Source: Paenibacillus sp. MSJ-34 (GTDB lineage Bacteria > Bacillota > Bacilli > Paenibacillales > Paenibacillaceae). From it: 64,000 nucleotides of DNA. Numbering within the stretch: the stretch's first letter is position 1; each line of letters begins with the position of its first letter. Made by a program: the position numbers and the translations under genes. Below the pieces are notes generated by a model. That model saw only the letters and a program-made list of their open reading frames with translations. It did not search any database and was not told where the DNA came from. Shown one piece after another: positions 42,880-51,824 of this stretch. The stretch lies in the NCBI RefSeq assembly GCF_018918005.1, contig NZ_JAHLPR010000005.1, positions 1 through 64,000 on the forward strand, read 5' to 3'.

Positions 42880-44097
42880 ATGGATCATATGATCTTTGAA
42901 GTTGGAACCGCGCTTCTGTTAGTCGCCATTGCTTCTGTCCTTGCTGGAAAGCTTAAGCTCTCCATCATTCCTTTCTTAATTATTCTTGGAATGTTAGTCG
43001 GTCCGCATGCGCCAACAATCGGAATATTTGACTTCAAGTTCATTGAAAGTCAAGAGATCATTGGATTTCTCGGAAGAATAGGGGTTCTATTCCTGCTTTT
43101 CTACCTCGGACTTGAATTCTCGGTTTCTAAATTGATCAAATCGGGTCGCAACATTGTATTTGGCGGAACGATTTACGTTTTGATGAATTTTTTAATCGGG
43201 TTGGCATATGGGTTTATCGTCAATTTTCCATTGTTTGAAACGTTGATTATCGCCGGCATGCTCTCCGTATCCTCGACGGCGATCGTAGCGAAAACTTTGG
43301 TGGAGCTAAGGCGGACGGGGAACTCCGAAACCGAATTGATTTTGGGCATGATTTTGTTCGACGACATCTTTCTTGCCGTATTCCTGTCGGTCATGTCCGG
43401 ACTTCTTATGGGAGGCGCGACATCCATCGGCGGGGTTCTGCTCTCCGTTGGGATTTCGATCGGGTATATGCTCTTGTTCTTCGTGATTGCCAGAAAGGGC
43501 CCTCCTATCTTAAATAAATTGTTGAACATTACCTCCAACGAAATATTTATTATCGTCGTATTTTCCGCTTTATTTTTTATCGCCGGATTTTCGGAGAAGC
43601 TGCATGTCGCGGAGGCGATCGGCGCGCTCCTGTTCGGCCTGGCTTTATCGGAAACGGAACATAGCAAAAGAATCGAACAACTTGTCGTGCCGTTTCGGGA
43701 TTTCTTCGGCGCCGTATTCTTCTTTAGCTTCGGACTGGGGATCGATCCGCTCACCCTCGGCGATGCGGCATGGATCGCGGTTGGCGCCGTCTGCTTAACG
43801 ATCCTGGCGAACGTTCTATCGGGAATGATCGCGGGCCGAAAAGCCGGGCTGTCCCATAAAGCTTCTTTAAATATCGGGCTTACCATCATGGCGCGCGGCG
43901 AATTCAGCATCATCGTGGCAAATGTGGGTATCGCCGCGGGACTGATGCCGAAGCTGAAACCATTTTCCGCGTTGTATGTTCTCATCTTGGCCATTGTCGG
44001 ACCGATGCTGGCGAAAGAGTCGAAGCATATTTACAGCGGCTTAAATAAAGTATTCAGGTGGAGCAAACCAAAGGAAAAGCTTAAAAATATGGAATAA
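42880..44097 (+). CDS. CPA2-type K+/H+ antiporter (KhtU-like)
   Basis: A 405-residue membrane antiporter with about 12 helices. The CPA2 signatures are LIILGMLVGPHAPTIG, the ion-site helix GRIGVLFLLFYLGLEFS, SVSSTAIVAKTLVELRRTG and FDDIFLAVFLSVMSG. It lacks the long cytosolic domains of KefC and matches the B. subtilis KhtU type. It should expel K+ in exchange for H+ during alkaline or salt stress. The next gene is its regulatory subunit. A GGGGGG site lies ahead of the start. Confidence 0.88.
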   Translation: MDHMIFEVGTALLLVAIASVLAGKLKLSIIPFLIILGMLVGPHAPTIGIFDFKFIESQEIIGFLGRIGVLFLLFYLGLEFSVSKLIKSGRNIVFGGTIYVLMNFLIGLAYGFIVNFPLFETLIIAGMLSVSSTAIVAKTLVELRRTGNSETELILGMILFDDIFLAVFLSVMSGLLMGGATSIGGVLLSVGISIGYMLLFFVIARKGPPILNKLLNITSNEIFIIVVFSALFFIAGFSEKLHVAEAIGALLFGLALSETEHSKRIEQLVVPFRDFFGAVFFFSFGLGIDPLTLGDAAWIAVGAVCLTILANVLSGMIAGRKAGLSHKASLNIGLTIMARGEFSIIVANVGIAAGLMPKLKPFSALYVLILAIVGPMLAKESKHIYSGLNKVFRWSKPKEKLKNME

Positions 44098-44120
44098 TTT
44101 TGAACGGAGGATTTTGAAAA

Positions 44121-44609
44121 ATGGGTACGATTAGAGAATCCGATCTGCCTGGTATCGGTAGGAAATTCCAAGTTGAATCGAGATCGGGAGATAAACTGGT
44201 TATTGTCATTCACGACGATGGCAGACGGGAGCTTTATCATTTCGAAGATGACGATCCGGATGAGATTATTTCGCAAGTCACGCTGGAGGACGAGGAAGCG
44301 AGGCAAATCGCCGCGATCATTGGCGGCATGAACTATAAGCCGAAAGCGCTGGAAACGATCGAAGTGTCGCTGGAGGATTTAGTGATTGAATGGTGCAAGG
44401 TCGGGATGGGGTATGCATGTATTGAGAAATCCATCGCCGAATTGCAGGTACGCCAAAAAACGGGAGCCACCATTCTCGCCATTGCGGAGAAGCATGCCCA
44501 CAAAATTAACCCCGGCCCGGACGATCGGCTGCCGGCGGAATCGACCCTTGTCATTGCGGGCGAAAGAAATCAGGTGAAGTTGTTGAAGGAGCTCCTGAAG
44601 AACGGATAA
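44121..44609 (+). CDS. RCK_C-domain antiporter regulatory subunit (KhtT-like)
   Basis: A 162-residue cytosolic protein. The N-terminal half has [21 protein letters not shown] and [21 protein letters not shown] as in KhtT. The C-terminal RCK_C (TrkA-C) fold has [37 protein letters not shown]. In B. subtilis KhtT binds c-di-AMP and gates KhtU. Here it follows the antiporter gene by 23 bases, the reverse of the B. subtilis order. It ends at a strong terminator. Confidence 0.88.
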   Translation: MGTIRESDLPGIGRKFQVESRSGDKLVIVIHDDGRRELYHFEDDDPDEIISQVTLEDEEARQIAAIIGGMNYKPKALETIEVSLEDLVIEWCKVGMGYACIEKSIAELQVRQKTGATILAIAEKHAHKINPGPDDRLPAESTLVIAGERNQVKLLKELLKNG

Positions 44610-44624
44610 TCGAATATCGTCGAT

Positions 44625-44666
44625 GAGCGTCGCAAAGGGCTGTCCCGCTTGCGGCGCTCATTTTTT
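44625..44666 (+). terminator. Intrinsic terminator
   Basis: GAGCGTCGCAA pairs with TTGCGGCGCTC and is followed by ATTTTTT. Confidence 0.85.
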
Positions 44667-45071
44667 ATGCCGGCAGGTCCATTCCCGTTAATGCGGAGTC
44701 GGTCGGGAACTCCGCTTGGCAAGGCAAGGGGTCAATCGCTTCTGCCTTCGCTGTAATCGGATGTGAAAATGACGATTGTATTGTGTAAAAGGATGAAGCC
44801 CTAAGAGTTTGAAATATAAATTTTATTAATTAAACTATGAAAAACAAAAAAACAACTCAGGGTGACCTAAGTGAGGTAATGTTAGCCAGACTATCACGTT
44901 CGCAGGTCTACTAATTTAATCGTTAATTCTACCTTTTTTGACATAAATTACTTTATGTTATTTGATTTTCCAGATATTAGGTGTTATACTTGGGCTATCA
45001 AGAGGGATAATTCTTCTTGATAAAATATATTTTCTGTATTTTTCGATTCAATCGCGACAGTTAGCGATGTT
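44667..45071. other. AT-rich gap with promoter and dyads, no supported gene
   Basis: The base composition turns AT-rich near 44800. A TTGACA at 44938-44943 overlaps an 18-bp dyad (ACATAAA 44941-44947, TTTATGT 44952-44958). TTTGAT (44961-44966) and TATACT (44985-44990), 18 bases apart, form a likely promoter. A hairpin ATCAAGA/TCTTGAT follows at about 44999-45021. They precede the broken small gene at 45072. Confidence 0.5.
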
Positions 45072-45368
45072 ATGACTTTTGATGAGTTGGTTAATGCGAT
45101 AGCTGTAGATAAAGGTATTCCTGTTAGTTAAGCGAGATCGGAAGTTCTGGAAAGTTATGCAAAGGTGCATGGTCTACAAATTGGTAGGGAAAAAGTCACA
45201 GCTGCTGCAACGGCTGCAACATATAGAACGTTTTCAACAGTAATTGATGTTGGTTGGACTTATAAACCATCTTTAAGATTTTATTGTGAAACAAGTGAGT
45301 GGAACAGTATTATCGGAATTTTATCCCTCATTGACACAACATTGGTAAGAGCCCACAACGGTGTATAA
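45072..45368 (+). pseudogene. Small gene of unknown family with an internal stop
   Basis: One frame reads MTFDELVNAIAVDKGIPVS, then TAA at 45129, and continues in phase with ARSEVLESYAKVHGLQI, TAAATAATYRTFSTVIDVGW and TYKPSLRFYCETSEWNS to a stop at 45366. The single nonsense codon splits an otherwise good frame. The same frame continues upstream into FSVFFDSIATVSDV, which looks like the end of a signal peptide, so the product was probably secreted. I do not know the family. Confidence 0.55.
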
Positions 45369-45385
45369 AGGAGTTGAAAGAAAGC

Positions 45386-45604
45386 ATGAAAAATACAAAT
45401 GAAAAAATCTTTCTTTCTATTAGTATCATAATCGGTTTAATTATAGCCCTCTCCCCCGTAATCGTTACAGGTTCTTGGTATAATACAACTACAGTTATGG
45501 GTAATTTATTGGTTGCTGAGTTTGTTATAAGGACACTTGCCATTGTTATTGGTCTAAGTATCATATATAACGGTGTAAAACATTACTTTAGTTATAATAA
45601 GTAA
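45386..45604 (+). CDS. Small two-helix membrane protein
   Basis: A 72-residue protein with two hydrophobic helices (FLSISIIIGLIIALSPVIV; FVIRTLAIVIGLSIIYNG) and short charged ends. AAAGGAG lies 11 bases before ATG 45386. It follows the broken secreted-type gene by 17 bases and shares its AT-rich composition. A secreted product plus a small membrane protein recalls toxin-immunity pairs, but nothing proves this. Confidence 0.6.
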   Translation: MKNTNEKIFLSISIIIGLIIALSPVIVTGSWYNTTTVMGNLLVAEFVIRTLAIVIGLSIIYNGVKHYFSYNK

Positions 45605-46212
45605 ACACCCTAGCATGAATAGAATTTTTCATAAAAAGAATAATTCATCCTCGAGCCCAAATTTGGCTTTTCCCGTCGAGATCCTTAAACACGTTTCCAA
45701 GGACTGTTTACTCCGCAACGGGTCTCCAAGTAAAATCTTCGTTACAATTATATATCCTTAAAGGCATTTTGGAATACCACGCATCCTTACTCATGGTCAA
45801 CCAATTTCACCTCAGCCAAAATAAAAAGCACCCAAAGGTGCTTTCAGCCTGTTAATAAACCTAAACAGTCTGGGCTTGGCCCCTCCCCGCGAGCGGACTT
45901 TCATCGGCGAGATGATGCACGCATAGCTGGGCTCGTCGAAATAAAAAACCTGCATCCGCAGGGACACTTCATATACACTCGCCAGATTGATGCTTCGTTT
46001 GCCATACAGCACCCGACATTTTTCGTCTTTCCCTTAATCATAACATTGTTTTTACTCCCCCAATTCTGATCTTTTTTACAATAGGCTATGTCTCGCGAAA
46101 GCGGGATAGTATCGATGGGAGAGATGAAAACGGTTTATAAATGCATGGAAAATACATCCGGTACGAAGTATGATAGAATAGACAACTTTGAAGAGAGGAT
46201 GAAAATGAATTT
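45605..46212. other. Gap with two minus-strand terminators, no convincing gene
   Basis: On the minus strand, AAAGCACC TTTG GGTGCTTTTTATTTT (45823-45845) and CCTGC GGAT GCAGG TTTTTT (about 45941-45962) are terminator-like. A 66-codon minus-strand frame (45812-46012) runs through both and is unlikely to be real. The hairpins could end an unseen small RNA. The remainder up to the CAP/SLH gene shows only its AT-rich promoter region. Confidence 0.45.
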
Positions 46213-48144
46213 ATGAAAAAATTTAGCAGATTAGGCCGGGCGGCGGCTCTGCTGCTTACGGTCCTGTGCGTTCTGGCGGCGCCTATCGATGTGCGCGGAA
46301 CGGGAAATGCAGTATACGCGGCAGAATTTTCCTCCTTCCCGTATTTGTCTGCAGGGACCAAAGAGATTGATATCGGCCTGCGGACAACCTTTACGACCGG
46401 ATATTCTATCATACGCGGCGTCGGCAATGTCGACGATATCAAGACTGCCGCAACGTATTCGATCGACGATCCTTCCGTCGCCTTGGTCGATTCCAACGGC
46501 GCCGTATATTCCGTAGCCCCGGGAGAGACGGTCTTGCGCGTCTCTTACGAGGGTCTGACGCTCGACATTCCGGTAACGGTATCGGAGAAAGTGCGTTGGA
46601 AGACGGATCCGCCGACGAGTCCGCAATCCACGCTGGACGTATATGCCGGCGTAGATCGGACAAGGCTCGAGACGCACCGGAACGCTTCGCTGTCATTGCT
46701 TAATTCGCTGCGCGGGGCGGTGAACGTACCGCTGTTCAAGTTCGACGAAAGTTTGAATAAGGCGGCGCAAGCCCATGCCAATTACACGACCGTACATAAG
46801 TCCATGACCCATATTGAGGGGAAGGATAAGGAAGGGTTCTCGGGTGCCATGCCTTCCATGCGCGCAGAAGCTTTCGGGTATCCCAACATTAGCGTGGCGG
46901 AGACGATCGCCCCGACCTTCGACGAGCCCGTCAAAGCGACACAAATGTTGATCGACGCGCCTCTTCACCGGATTACGCTCTTGTCGCCGAGTGTAGACGA
47001 GGTCGGCATCGGGGTAGCGGACGGCTATACCGTCATCAATCCCGGAACGAAAAAATTCGGGGAGACGATGAAAGATCGGGATATCGTTTACTATCCGTAC
47101 AACGGCCAGAAAGACATACCGACATTTTGGCTGGCCAACGAATCGCCGAATCCGCTCGCCTATTACAATCAACAAGGGGCTCGGGTCGGTTATCCGATAT
47201 CGATCAGCACCTCTTACGGCAATAAATTGATTCATAAATCGGCTGCCATTACCGAAGCTTCAGGCAAAGCGGTCGATTATTATTTAGTGAATGCCGATAC
47301 CAAAGGGTCGGATGAAGCCATCTTGCTTATTCCGAAGCAACCTTTGCAAGGCAATACGACGTATACGGTCAGCGTCAGCTTCAGCGAGACGAACAGCTTT
47401 TACGAAGAGAAGGGCATTCCGGCCGTCGAGTTCACGAAATCGTGGAGTTTCACGACAGGCGCCGACGATCAGGCTGCGAGCCGTTCCTCGGATCAAGCCG
47501 ATTCTTCCACGGGACGCAAAGCGGGTACGGGAGCAGAGGCGGAAGCCGAAGCGCCTGTCCAAGAGCCGAAAGAATCCGCTCTCCCAAGCTTTAGCGATGT
47601 CCGCTCGCATTGGGCCCGCGACACGATCGAATGGGGCTATCAACTTGGCATCGTCAACGGCTATGAAGACGGAACGTTCAAACCGAACACGCTCGTGAGC
47701 GAAGCGGAATTTCTGGCGATGCTGTTCCCGCTGTACCCCGATACGACGTCCCAAATCGAGGAGGACGGTACAGTGCAAGGCGTATGGAGTCTGGGGCTTT
47801 GGAGCGATAAATATTATCGCTATGCGACGGCGCTTCATTTGGGGTTGAAGGAAAGCGCGGCGAACGCCAAGTCGCGGAATGCGCCGATCACCCGGGCCGA
47901 AGTTGCGCAAATGATCGCCGGATTAAACGGAAAGAACTATGCGAATGATGACGACGCAATCCGATTTTTGCTGGACGCCGGCTATTCGACCGGCAAAACG
48001 GCGCCTACCGTGGAAGGCTATGCCGGGCAAGACCGGCTTACCCGTGCCGAAGCGCTCCAATTTTTACGTAATTTGAAGCTGCAAGGGATGGATGCCATTC
48101 AAAGCCGCCCGGATACGGCGGCTCCGTATGTGAAAGCGGAATAA
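46213..48144 (+). CDS. S-layer-anchored CAP-domain protein
   Basis: A 643-residue exported protein. It has a signal peptide (residues 1-37), a Big-2-like Ig domain (about 40-128, YSIDDPSVALVDSNGAVYSVAPG), a CAP/SCP domain (about 150-290, SLNKAAQAHANYTT, MTHIEG, VAETI), a second beta-sandwich (about 310-415), a charged linker and three SLH motifs (about 458-630, FSDVRSHWARDTIEWGYQLG, ITRAEVAQMIAGL, LTRAEALQFL). SLH motifs bind pyruvylated cell-wall polymer, so the protein sits on the cell surface. The CAP domain function is unknown. The ribosome site is AGAGAGG, rather far upstream. Confidence 0.92.
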   Translation: MKKFSRLGRAAALLLTVLCVLAAPIDVRGTGNAVYAAEFSSFPYLSAGTKEIDIGLRTTFTTGYSIIRGVGNVDDIKTAATYSIDDPSVALVDSNGAVYSVAPGETVLRVSYEGLTLDIPVTVSEKVRWKTDPPTSPQSTLDVYAGVDRTRLETHRNASLSLLNSLRGAVNVPLFKFDESLNKAAQAHANYTTVHKSMTHIEGKDKEGFSGAMPSMRAEAFGYPNISVAETIAPTFDEPVKATQMLIDAPLHRITLLSPSVDEVGIGVADGYTVINPGTKKFGETMKDRDIVYYPYNGQKDIPTFWLANESPNPLAYYNQQGARVGYPISISTSYGNKLIHKSAAITEASGKAVDYYLVNADTKGSDEAILLIPKQPLQGNTTYTVSVSFSETNSFYEEKGIPAVEFTKSWSFTTGADDQAASRSSDQADSSTGRKAGTGAEAEAEAPVQEPKESALPSFSDVRSHWARDTIEWGYQLGIVNGYEDGTFKPNTLVSEAEFLAMLFPLYPDTTSQIEEDGTVQGVWSLGLWSDKYYRYATALHLGLKESAANAKSRNAPITRAEVAQMIAGLNGKNYANDDDAIRFLLDAGYSTGKTAPTVEGYAGQDRLTRAEALQFLRNLKLQGMDAIQSRPDTAAPYVKAE

Positions 48145-48397
48145 ACCGCATCCCGCGCCGTTTCCGTCCCGAATATGAACCGTATGATGTACGAAATACA
48201 ACAATTTCTTGCTGTTTCATCCCGAAATGATGCTGTTGTTGTATCATTTACAACATTTTTGTCTCAACTTGGGCCAAATGGCATTGATTACTGTGATTTG
48301 GTTGTACAAAGTGCGACATAGCAACCAATGTCCCATATGATCCCCTTCCAATGTTGTATTCCGTACAACTTCAGGAGTATCGGCCTGTTAAAGAGAC
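48145..48397. other. Gap with repeated GTTGTA dyads
   Basis: No gene is seen. Dyads with GTTGTA arms recur: TGTTGTA-N4-TTACAACA around 48236-48254, and GTTGTA-N5-TACAAC at about 48353-48369. There are half-sites near 48197 (ATACAACA) and 48315 (GTTGTACAA). A related dyad is at 32462-32477. Confidence 0.45.
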
Positions 48398-48398
48398 G

Positions 48399-48436
48399 CG
48401 AAGGGCGCTTCATGAGAAGCGCCCTTCGATCTGTTT
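48399..48436. terminator. Bidirectional hairpin terminator
   Basis: CGAAGGGCGCTTC (48399-48411) pairs with GAAGCGCCCTTCG (48416-48428) around ATGA, followed by TGTTTT. It lies at the 3' end of the MATE gene and of the CAP/SLH region. Confidence 0.7.
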
Positions 48437-49818
48437 TACAGCAATGATGTCGCGTTCAGAGCGGCCGGAGCTGGTGCGAACTTCCGCTTCTGAATGTAGA
48501 CCAGCCTGATCGACAAACAAATTCCTGCCGCCAGCAAGCCGACCGTAAGCCCGATCCAAAACCCGGTCGCTCCGAGCCCGGTATAATGGGATAATAGATA
48601 TCCGACCGGCAGGCAAATGAGCCAGTAGGCAATCAGCGTCATAATAAAGGCGATATTGACATCCTTATATCCTCGAAGCGCTGCCTGCGCCGTTGCTTGA
48701 AGAGCGTCGCAAATTTGGAAGAACAGCGCAAAGATCAAGAAATGTGCCGTTAACTCGATCACAGCCGCTTCATTCGAATACAATCCGGCCACTTGATAAC
48801 GGAAGACGACGACCAGCAGACCGGTAACGAGCGAGATCGCGATCGATAAGCCTATTCCCAGCCAACTGTACGTTTTGGCGTCTTGATACCGTTTCGCCCC
48901 CACTTCGAATCCGACCAGAACGGTTAATGCCATGGAGACGCTCACCGGTATCATATAAAGGAAAGATACGATATTTAAGGCAGATTGATACGCCGCGACG
49001 GTGGCGATGCTGAACTTGCTGATGAGGATCGTCACGAACGCGAACATGCTGGACTCAAAAAAAGTCGAAAGGCCCATCGGCACGCCGATTTTTAGTATCT
49101 CTTTGCACTGCCGGACGGAAAACTCTTTCAAATTCGAAAAGATGCCAAAGTCGGAAAAAGGAGCTTGCGTTCGAATGATCCACGCAGTCACGGCCGCAAT
49201 GAGCCAATACGTAATCGATGTGGCGTATCCGGCGCCGGCGCCGCCAAGTTCCGGAAATCCCCAATATCCGTAAATGAACGTAAAATTTAAAAAGAAATTG
49301 ACCGGCAAAGAGCCGATCATAATGTACATGACGACGCGCGTAATGCCCATGGCGTAAATAAAGGACCGCAAAACGTTATACATGAACAGCGGGACGATCC
49401 CGAAGCTGAGCCCGACCAGATAGTCATGGGCCGTCGCTTGGACGGCTTGCGGCAAGCCCATCCGGTCCAAGATCGGATTCAGCAGCGCAATGCCGAGCAG
49501 GATGACTGCGAAGCCAATCATAACCGCCAAATAAAGCCCGTTCGTCACCGCCATGGTTACTTCCTTCGGTTTCTTCTCCCCGAACCGCTGCGCCGCGATC
49601 GGCGATACGGCCAGCAATATGCTGCTTAATCCGGTAAACACCGGACCCCAGATCGACGAGCCGATGGCGACCCCGGCCAAATCGGTAGAATTGTATTTTC
49701 CCGACAGAATCGTGTTGAAGAATATCATGGAGAACATCCCTAACTGCGTAATTAAGATCGGAATGATCATCACCAAAATTTGTTTGAGTTTGCCGCGTAA
49801 TGTAAAGGTTTGATTCAT
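48436..49818 (-). CDS. MATE family multidrug efflux transporter
   Basis: A 460-residue transporter with 12 helices in two repeats (IPILITQLGMFSMIFFNTILSG starts the first, LKIGVPMGLSTFFESSMFAF the second). It uses a Na+ or H+ gradient to expel cationic compounds. CGGGAG precedes the start. Its promoter region carries a dyad (49874-49911). Confidence 0.92.
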   Translation of the reverse strand: MNQTFTLRGKLKQILVMIIPILITQLGMFSMIFFNTILSGKYNSTDLAGVAIGSSIWGPVFTGLSSILLAVSPIAAQRFGEKKPKEVTMAVTNGLYLAVMIGFAVILLGIALLNPILDRMGLPQAVQATAHDYLVGLSFGIVPLFMYNVLRSFIYAMGITRVVMYIMIGSLPVNFFLNFTFIYGYWGFPELGGAGAGYATSITYWLIAAVTAWIIRTQAPFSDFGIFSNLKEFSVRQCKEILKIGVPMGLSTFFESSMFAFVTILISKFSIATVAAYQSALNIVSFLYMIPVSVSMALTVLVGFEVGAKRYQDAKTYSWLGIGLSIAISLVTGLLVVVFRYQVAGLYSNEAAVIELTAHFLIFALFFQICDALQATAQAALRGYKDVNIAFIMTLIAYWLICLPVGYLLSHYTGLGATGFWIGLTVGLLAAGICLSIRLVYIQKRKFAPAPAALNATSLL

Positions 49819-49873
49819 ATATGCTGCTCCCGGTTCATGGAAAGTATGGAGATGAGAATCGATTCCAATTATG

Positions 49874-49911
49874 CCATCGATCGCACATCGTTCCTATTAT
49901 ATCATCGATGG
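49874..49911 (-). promoter_or_regulatory. MATE promoter with flanking dyad
   Basis: On the minus strand TATAAT (plus 49896-49901) lies between inverted arms CCATCGAT (49874-49881) and ATCGATGG (49904-49911). A dimer bound here would cover the -10. Confidence 0.5.
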
Positions 49912-49944
49912 TAGAATATAGTGTCATGATGAACGCAAACTTTT

Positions 49945-50190
49945 TTGCATCCCTCGTTCGTCTATTCTATGAAAACGCCGATAGCTAACAAGAGGATTCA
50001 AGGTGGTGACGTAAATTGGAAAGAAACGTATTCGGTGGAGCCGTCCGATATGCCGGAAGATGCGTTTGCCGCCATTGTCATTGTATTTAACGAATACGAT
50101 GTGGCGTCCGGCTATATGGGGACGGTGGAGTTTGTCATTCCAACGGAACGGCAGGCCGGGAAGGAATGTTACGTCCCGGTTTGCCATAAC
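49945..50190 (+). other. Possible gene fragment of unknown family
   Basis: A plus-strand frame with ordinary codon use reads WKETYSVEPSDMPEDAFAAI, then VIVFNEYDVASGYMGTVEF and PTERQAGKE, then enters a hairpin (GAAGATCGCC with GGCGATCTTC, about 50190-50245). It has no ribosome site at a start. It may be a remnant. I do not recognise it. Confidence 0.35.
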
Positions 50191-50257
50191 AGAAGAAGAT
50201 CGCCTCATCCAACGGCAATGAATTCCGGCTGGTCGGCGATCTTCTCTTTTGTTGCCT

Positions 50258-50440
50258 GTTGGAAAACATCCAACAGAAATGGCGGATTCTATGCTCGATG
50301 GGGAAGTAGATTGGAAAACATCCAACCGAATCCCCCCGTCTCTTGCTTTTTGCGGCGTTTTTCCCGAATTCCATTGGACAGTTTCCAATGAAACGTTGTA
50401 TTGCACAGTCGAAATGCGTAAACCGTTGGACAAATTCCAA
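50258..50440. repeat. Array of four TTGGA-N5-TCCAA hairpins
   Basis: TTGGA-N5-TCCAA occurs at 50259-50273, 50311-50325, 50374-50388 and 50426-50440. The steps between starts are 52, 63 and 52 bases. The first two are identical over 15 bases. The sequence between units is not repeated. No gene is visible in this stretch. Confidence 0.75.
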
Positions 50441-50485
50441 CGAACCTCATGCCGGCAACGACCGATCGCTAGCCAGTGGGGGCTG

Positions 50486-51301
50486 TTAAGCCTTCGTTTT
50501 CGATCCGAAGAACAGAGCTATGACAAGCCCTGCGGCGCAAGTGGCGACGCTAACCGCTATCGTCAACGGTTGGCCCGGCAAGCCTGGAAAGACGACGACG
50601 ACCGATCCGACAATCATACCGATAATGACGGCATAGGTCATATGAGGGAAGCGGGACAGCAAATAACGAATCGCCTTGCTGCTTACGATAAAACCGATGA
50701 TGACCCCTGCTCCGATGGTAGCGATCAGCGCGATATTCAGATCGGACAGCGCGTGAATGGCCGTCGAATATACCCCGAGCAGCAGCAGGATAAACGAGCC
50801 GCTGATGCCCGGCAGCAGCATCGCCATGCTGGCGAGCCAACCGGACAGGAACAAGCCGATGAAGATCGGGAATGTCAGGCTTGTAATCGGTGCCGCGGCT
50901 TCATCCGCAGGTATGAAAGCCATCGATGCGACGACTGCGGCGGCGATCAGCAAGACGACCAAGTGGCGTGCCGCAAAATTGCGCTTCGCGTCGGACTGTT
51001 TGACGATAAAAGGAAGTACGCCAACGATGAGTCCGATAAAGAAAAATTGGGTCGGCTCGTAGTGATGCTCCAGAAGATATTTGATCACTCGGCTTAACGC
51101 CAAAATGGCCGCCCCCATGCCCGCCGCTAAAGGTACGAGAAAACCGATATGGCGTTTCCACTCGCGGCTGAAAAAACCGCTGATTGCTTCCAGCAAACGG
51201 TCGTAAATGCCCAGCACAACAGCGATCGTCCCGCCGCTGACTCCCGGGATCAAGTCGCTGATCCCCATAATTAATCCTCGATAAATGTTCTTCCACTCCA
51301 T
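50486..51301 (-). CDS. DUF368 family protein (PopT-type polyprenyl-phosphate translocase)
   Basis: A 271-residue membrane protein with eight or so helices. The DUF368 start YRGLIMGISDLIPGVSGGT and the repeat GWLASMAMLLPGISGSFILLLLG are diagnostic. DUF368 proteins (PopT) are thought to flip undecaprenyl phosphate back across the membrane for reuse in wall synthesis. The start lies 55 bases after a membrane-protein gene; a common transcript with the PadR gene is possible. Confidence 0.9.
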   Translation of the reverse strand: MEWKNIYRGLIMGISDLIPGVSGGTIAVVLGIYDRLLEAISGFFSREWKRHIGFLVPLAAGMGAAILALSRVIKYLLEHHYEPTQFFFIGLIVGVLPFIVKQSDAKRNFAARHLVVLLIAAAVVASMAFIPADEAAAPITSLTFPIFIGLFLSGWLASMAMLLPGISGSFILLLLGVYSTAIHALSDLNIALIATIGAGVIIGFIVSSKAIRYLLSRFPHMTYAVIIGMIVGSVVVVFPGLPGQPLTIAVSVATCAAGLVIALFFGSKTKA

Positions 51302-51356
51302 GGTTTGTTCGTCCTCTCTTTTTATAAAAGTCGTCCTATCCGTAGGAATCTTGGCC

Positions 51357-51821
51357 TTATTCTCGAAGCTTCTTATAAATCAGCGCATCAAGCAGTTTAT
51401 AAACGAAAAATAAAGCGATGAACCCGGCTCCGTACGCGACAAGAACCGATTCGACAAGCAGCATCGGCAAGGAAAAGGGGGGCGCGGCGTTTCCCGCCAA
51501 CCCTAGTGCGATGAGGACGGCAATGGCGACGATTGTCCATCCGATTAAATAGTAATGCGCGTGAAGCTCGAAAATCGTTGTATGTTTCGATAATGAAAGA
51601 AATTCTTTGACTTTAAATTGGGAAATGGCTTCTTTGGCGGCTCCCCAAACGATCGCAATAACGAACGACATGCCATATCCGGCCGACAGCAAGAACAGAT
51701 CGTCCGGATTCGGGTTGCGGTCGATGTAGAAGGTGATCCCGCATACAAGGATCGAAACGAGCAACGACCAACCGTACTTCATATCATTCAAGCCGAATAT
51801 TTTTCGCGTCAGGTTCTGCAT
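51357..51821 (-). CDS. Membrane protein of unknown function, PadR partner
   Basis: A 154-residue protein with four hydrophobic helices (WSLLVSILVCGITFYI; FLLSAGYGMSFVIAIVWG; YLIGWTIVAIAVLIALGL; LVAYGAGFIALFFVYKLLD). It starts three bases after the PadR stop and is surely cotranscribed. PadR genes are often followed by the membrane gene that they control. The function is unknown. Confidence 0.75.
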   Translation of the reverse strand: MQNLTRKIFGLNDMKYGWSLLVSILVCGITFYIDRNPNPDDLFLLSAGYGMSFVIAIVWGAAKEAISQFKVKEFLSLSKHTTIFELHAHYYLIGWTIVAIAVLIALGLAGNAAPPFSLPMLLVESVLVAYGAGFIALFFVYKLLDALIYKKLRE

Positions 51822-51824
51822 GCT

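Noticed and set aside
45812-46012. 66-codon minus-strand frame
   Set aside because: It reads through two terminator hairpins and matches no family, so it was kept only as a noncoding region.
50258-50440. CRISPR array
   Set aside because: Repeat units are only 15-base dyads with unequal spacers and no cas genes are near.
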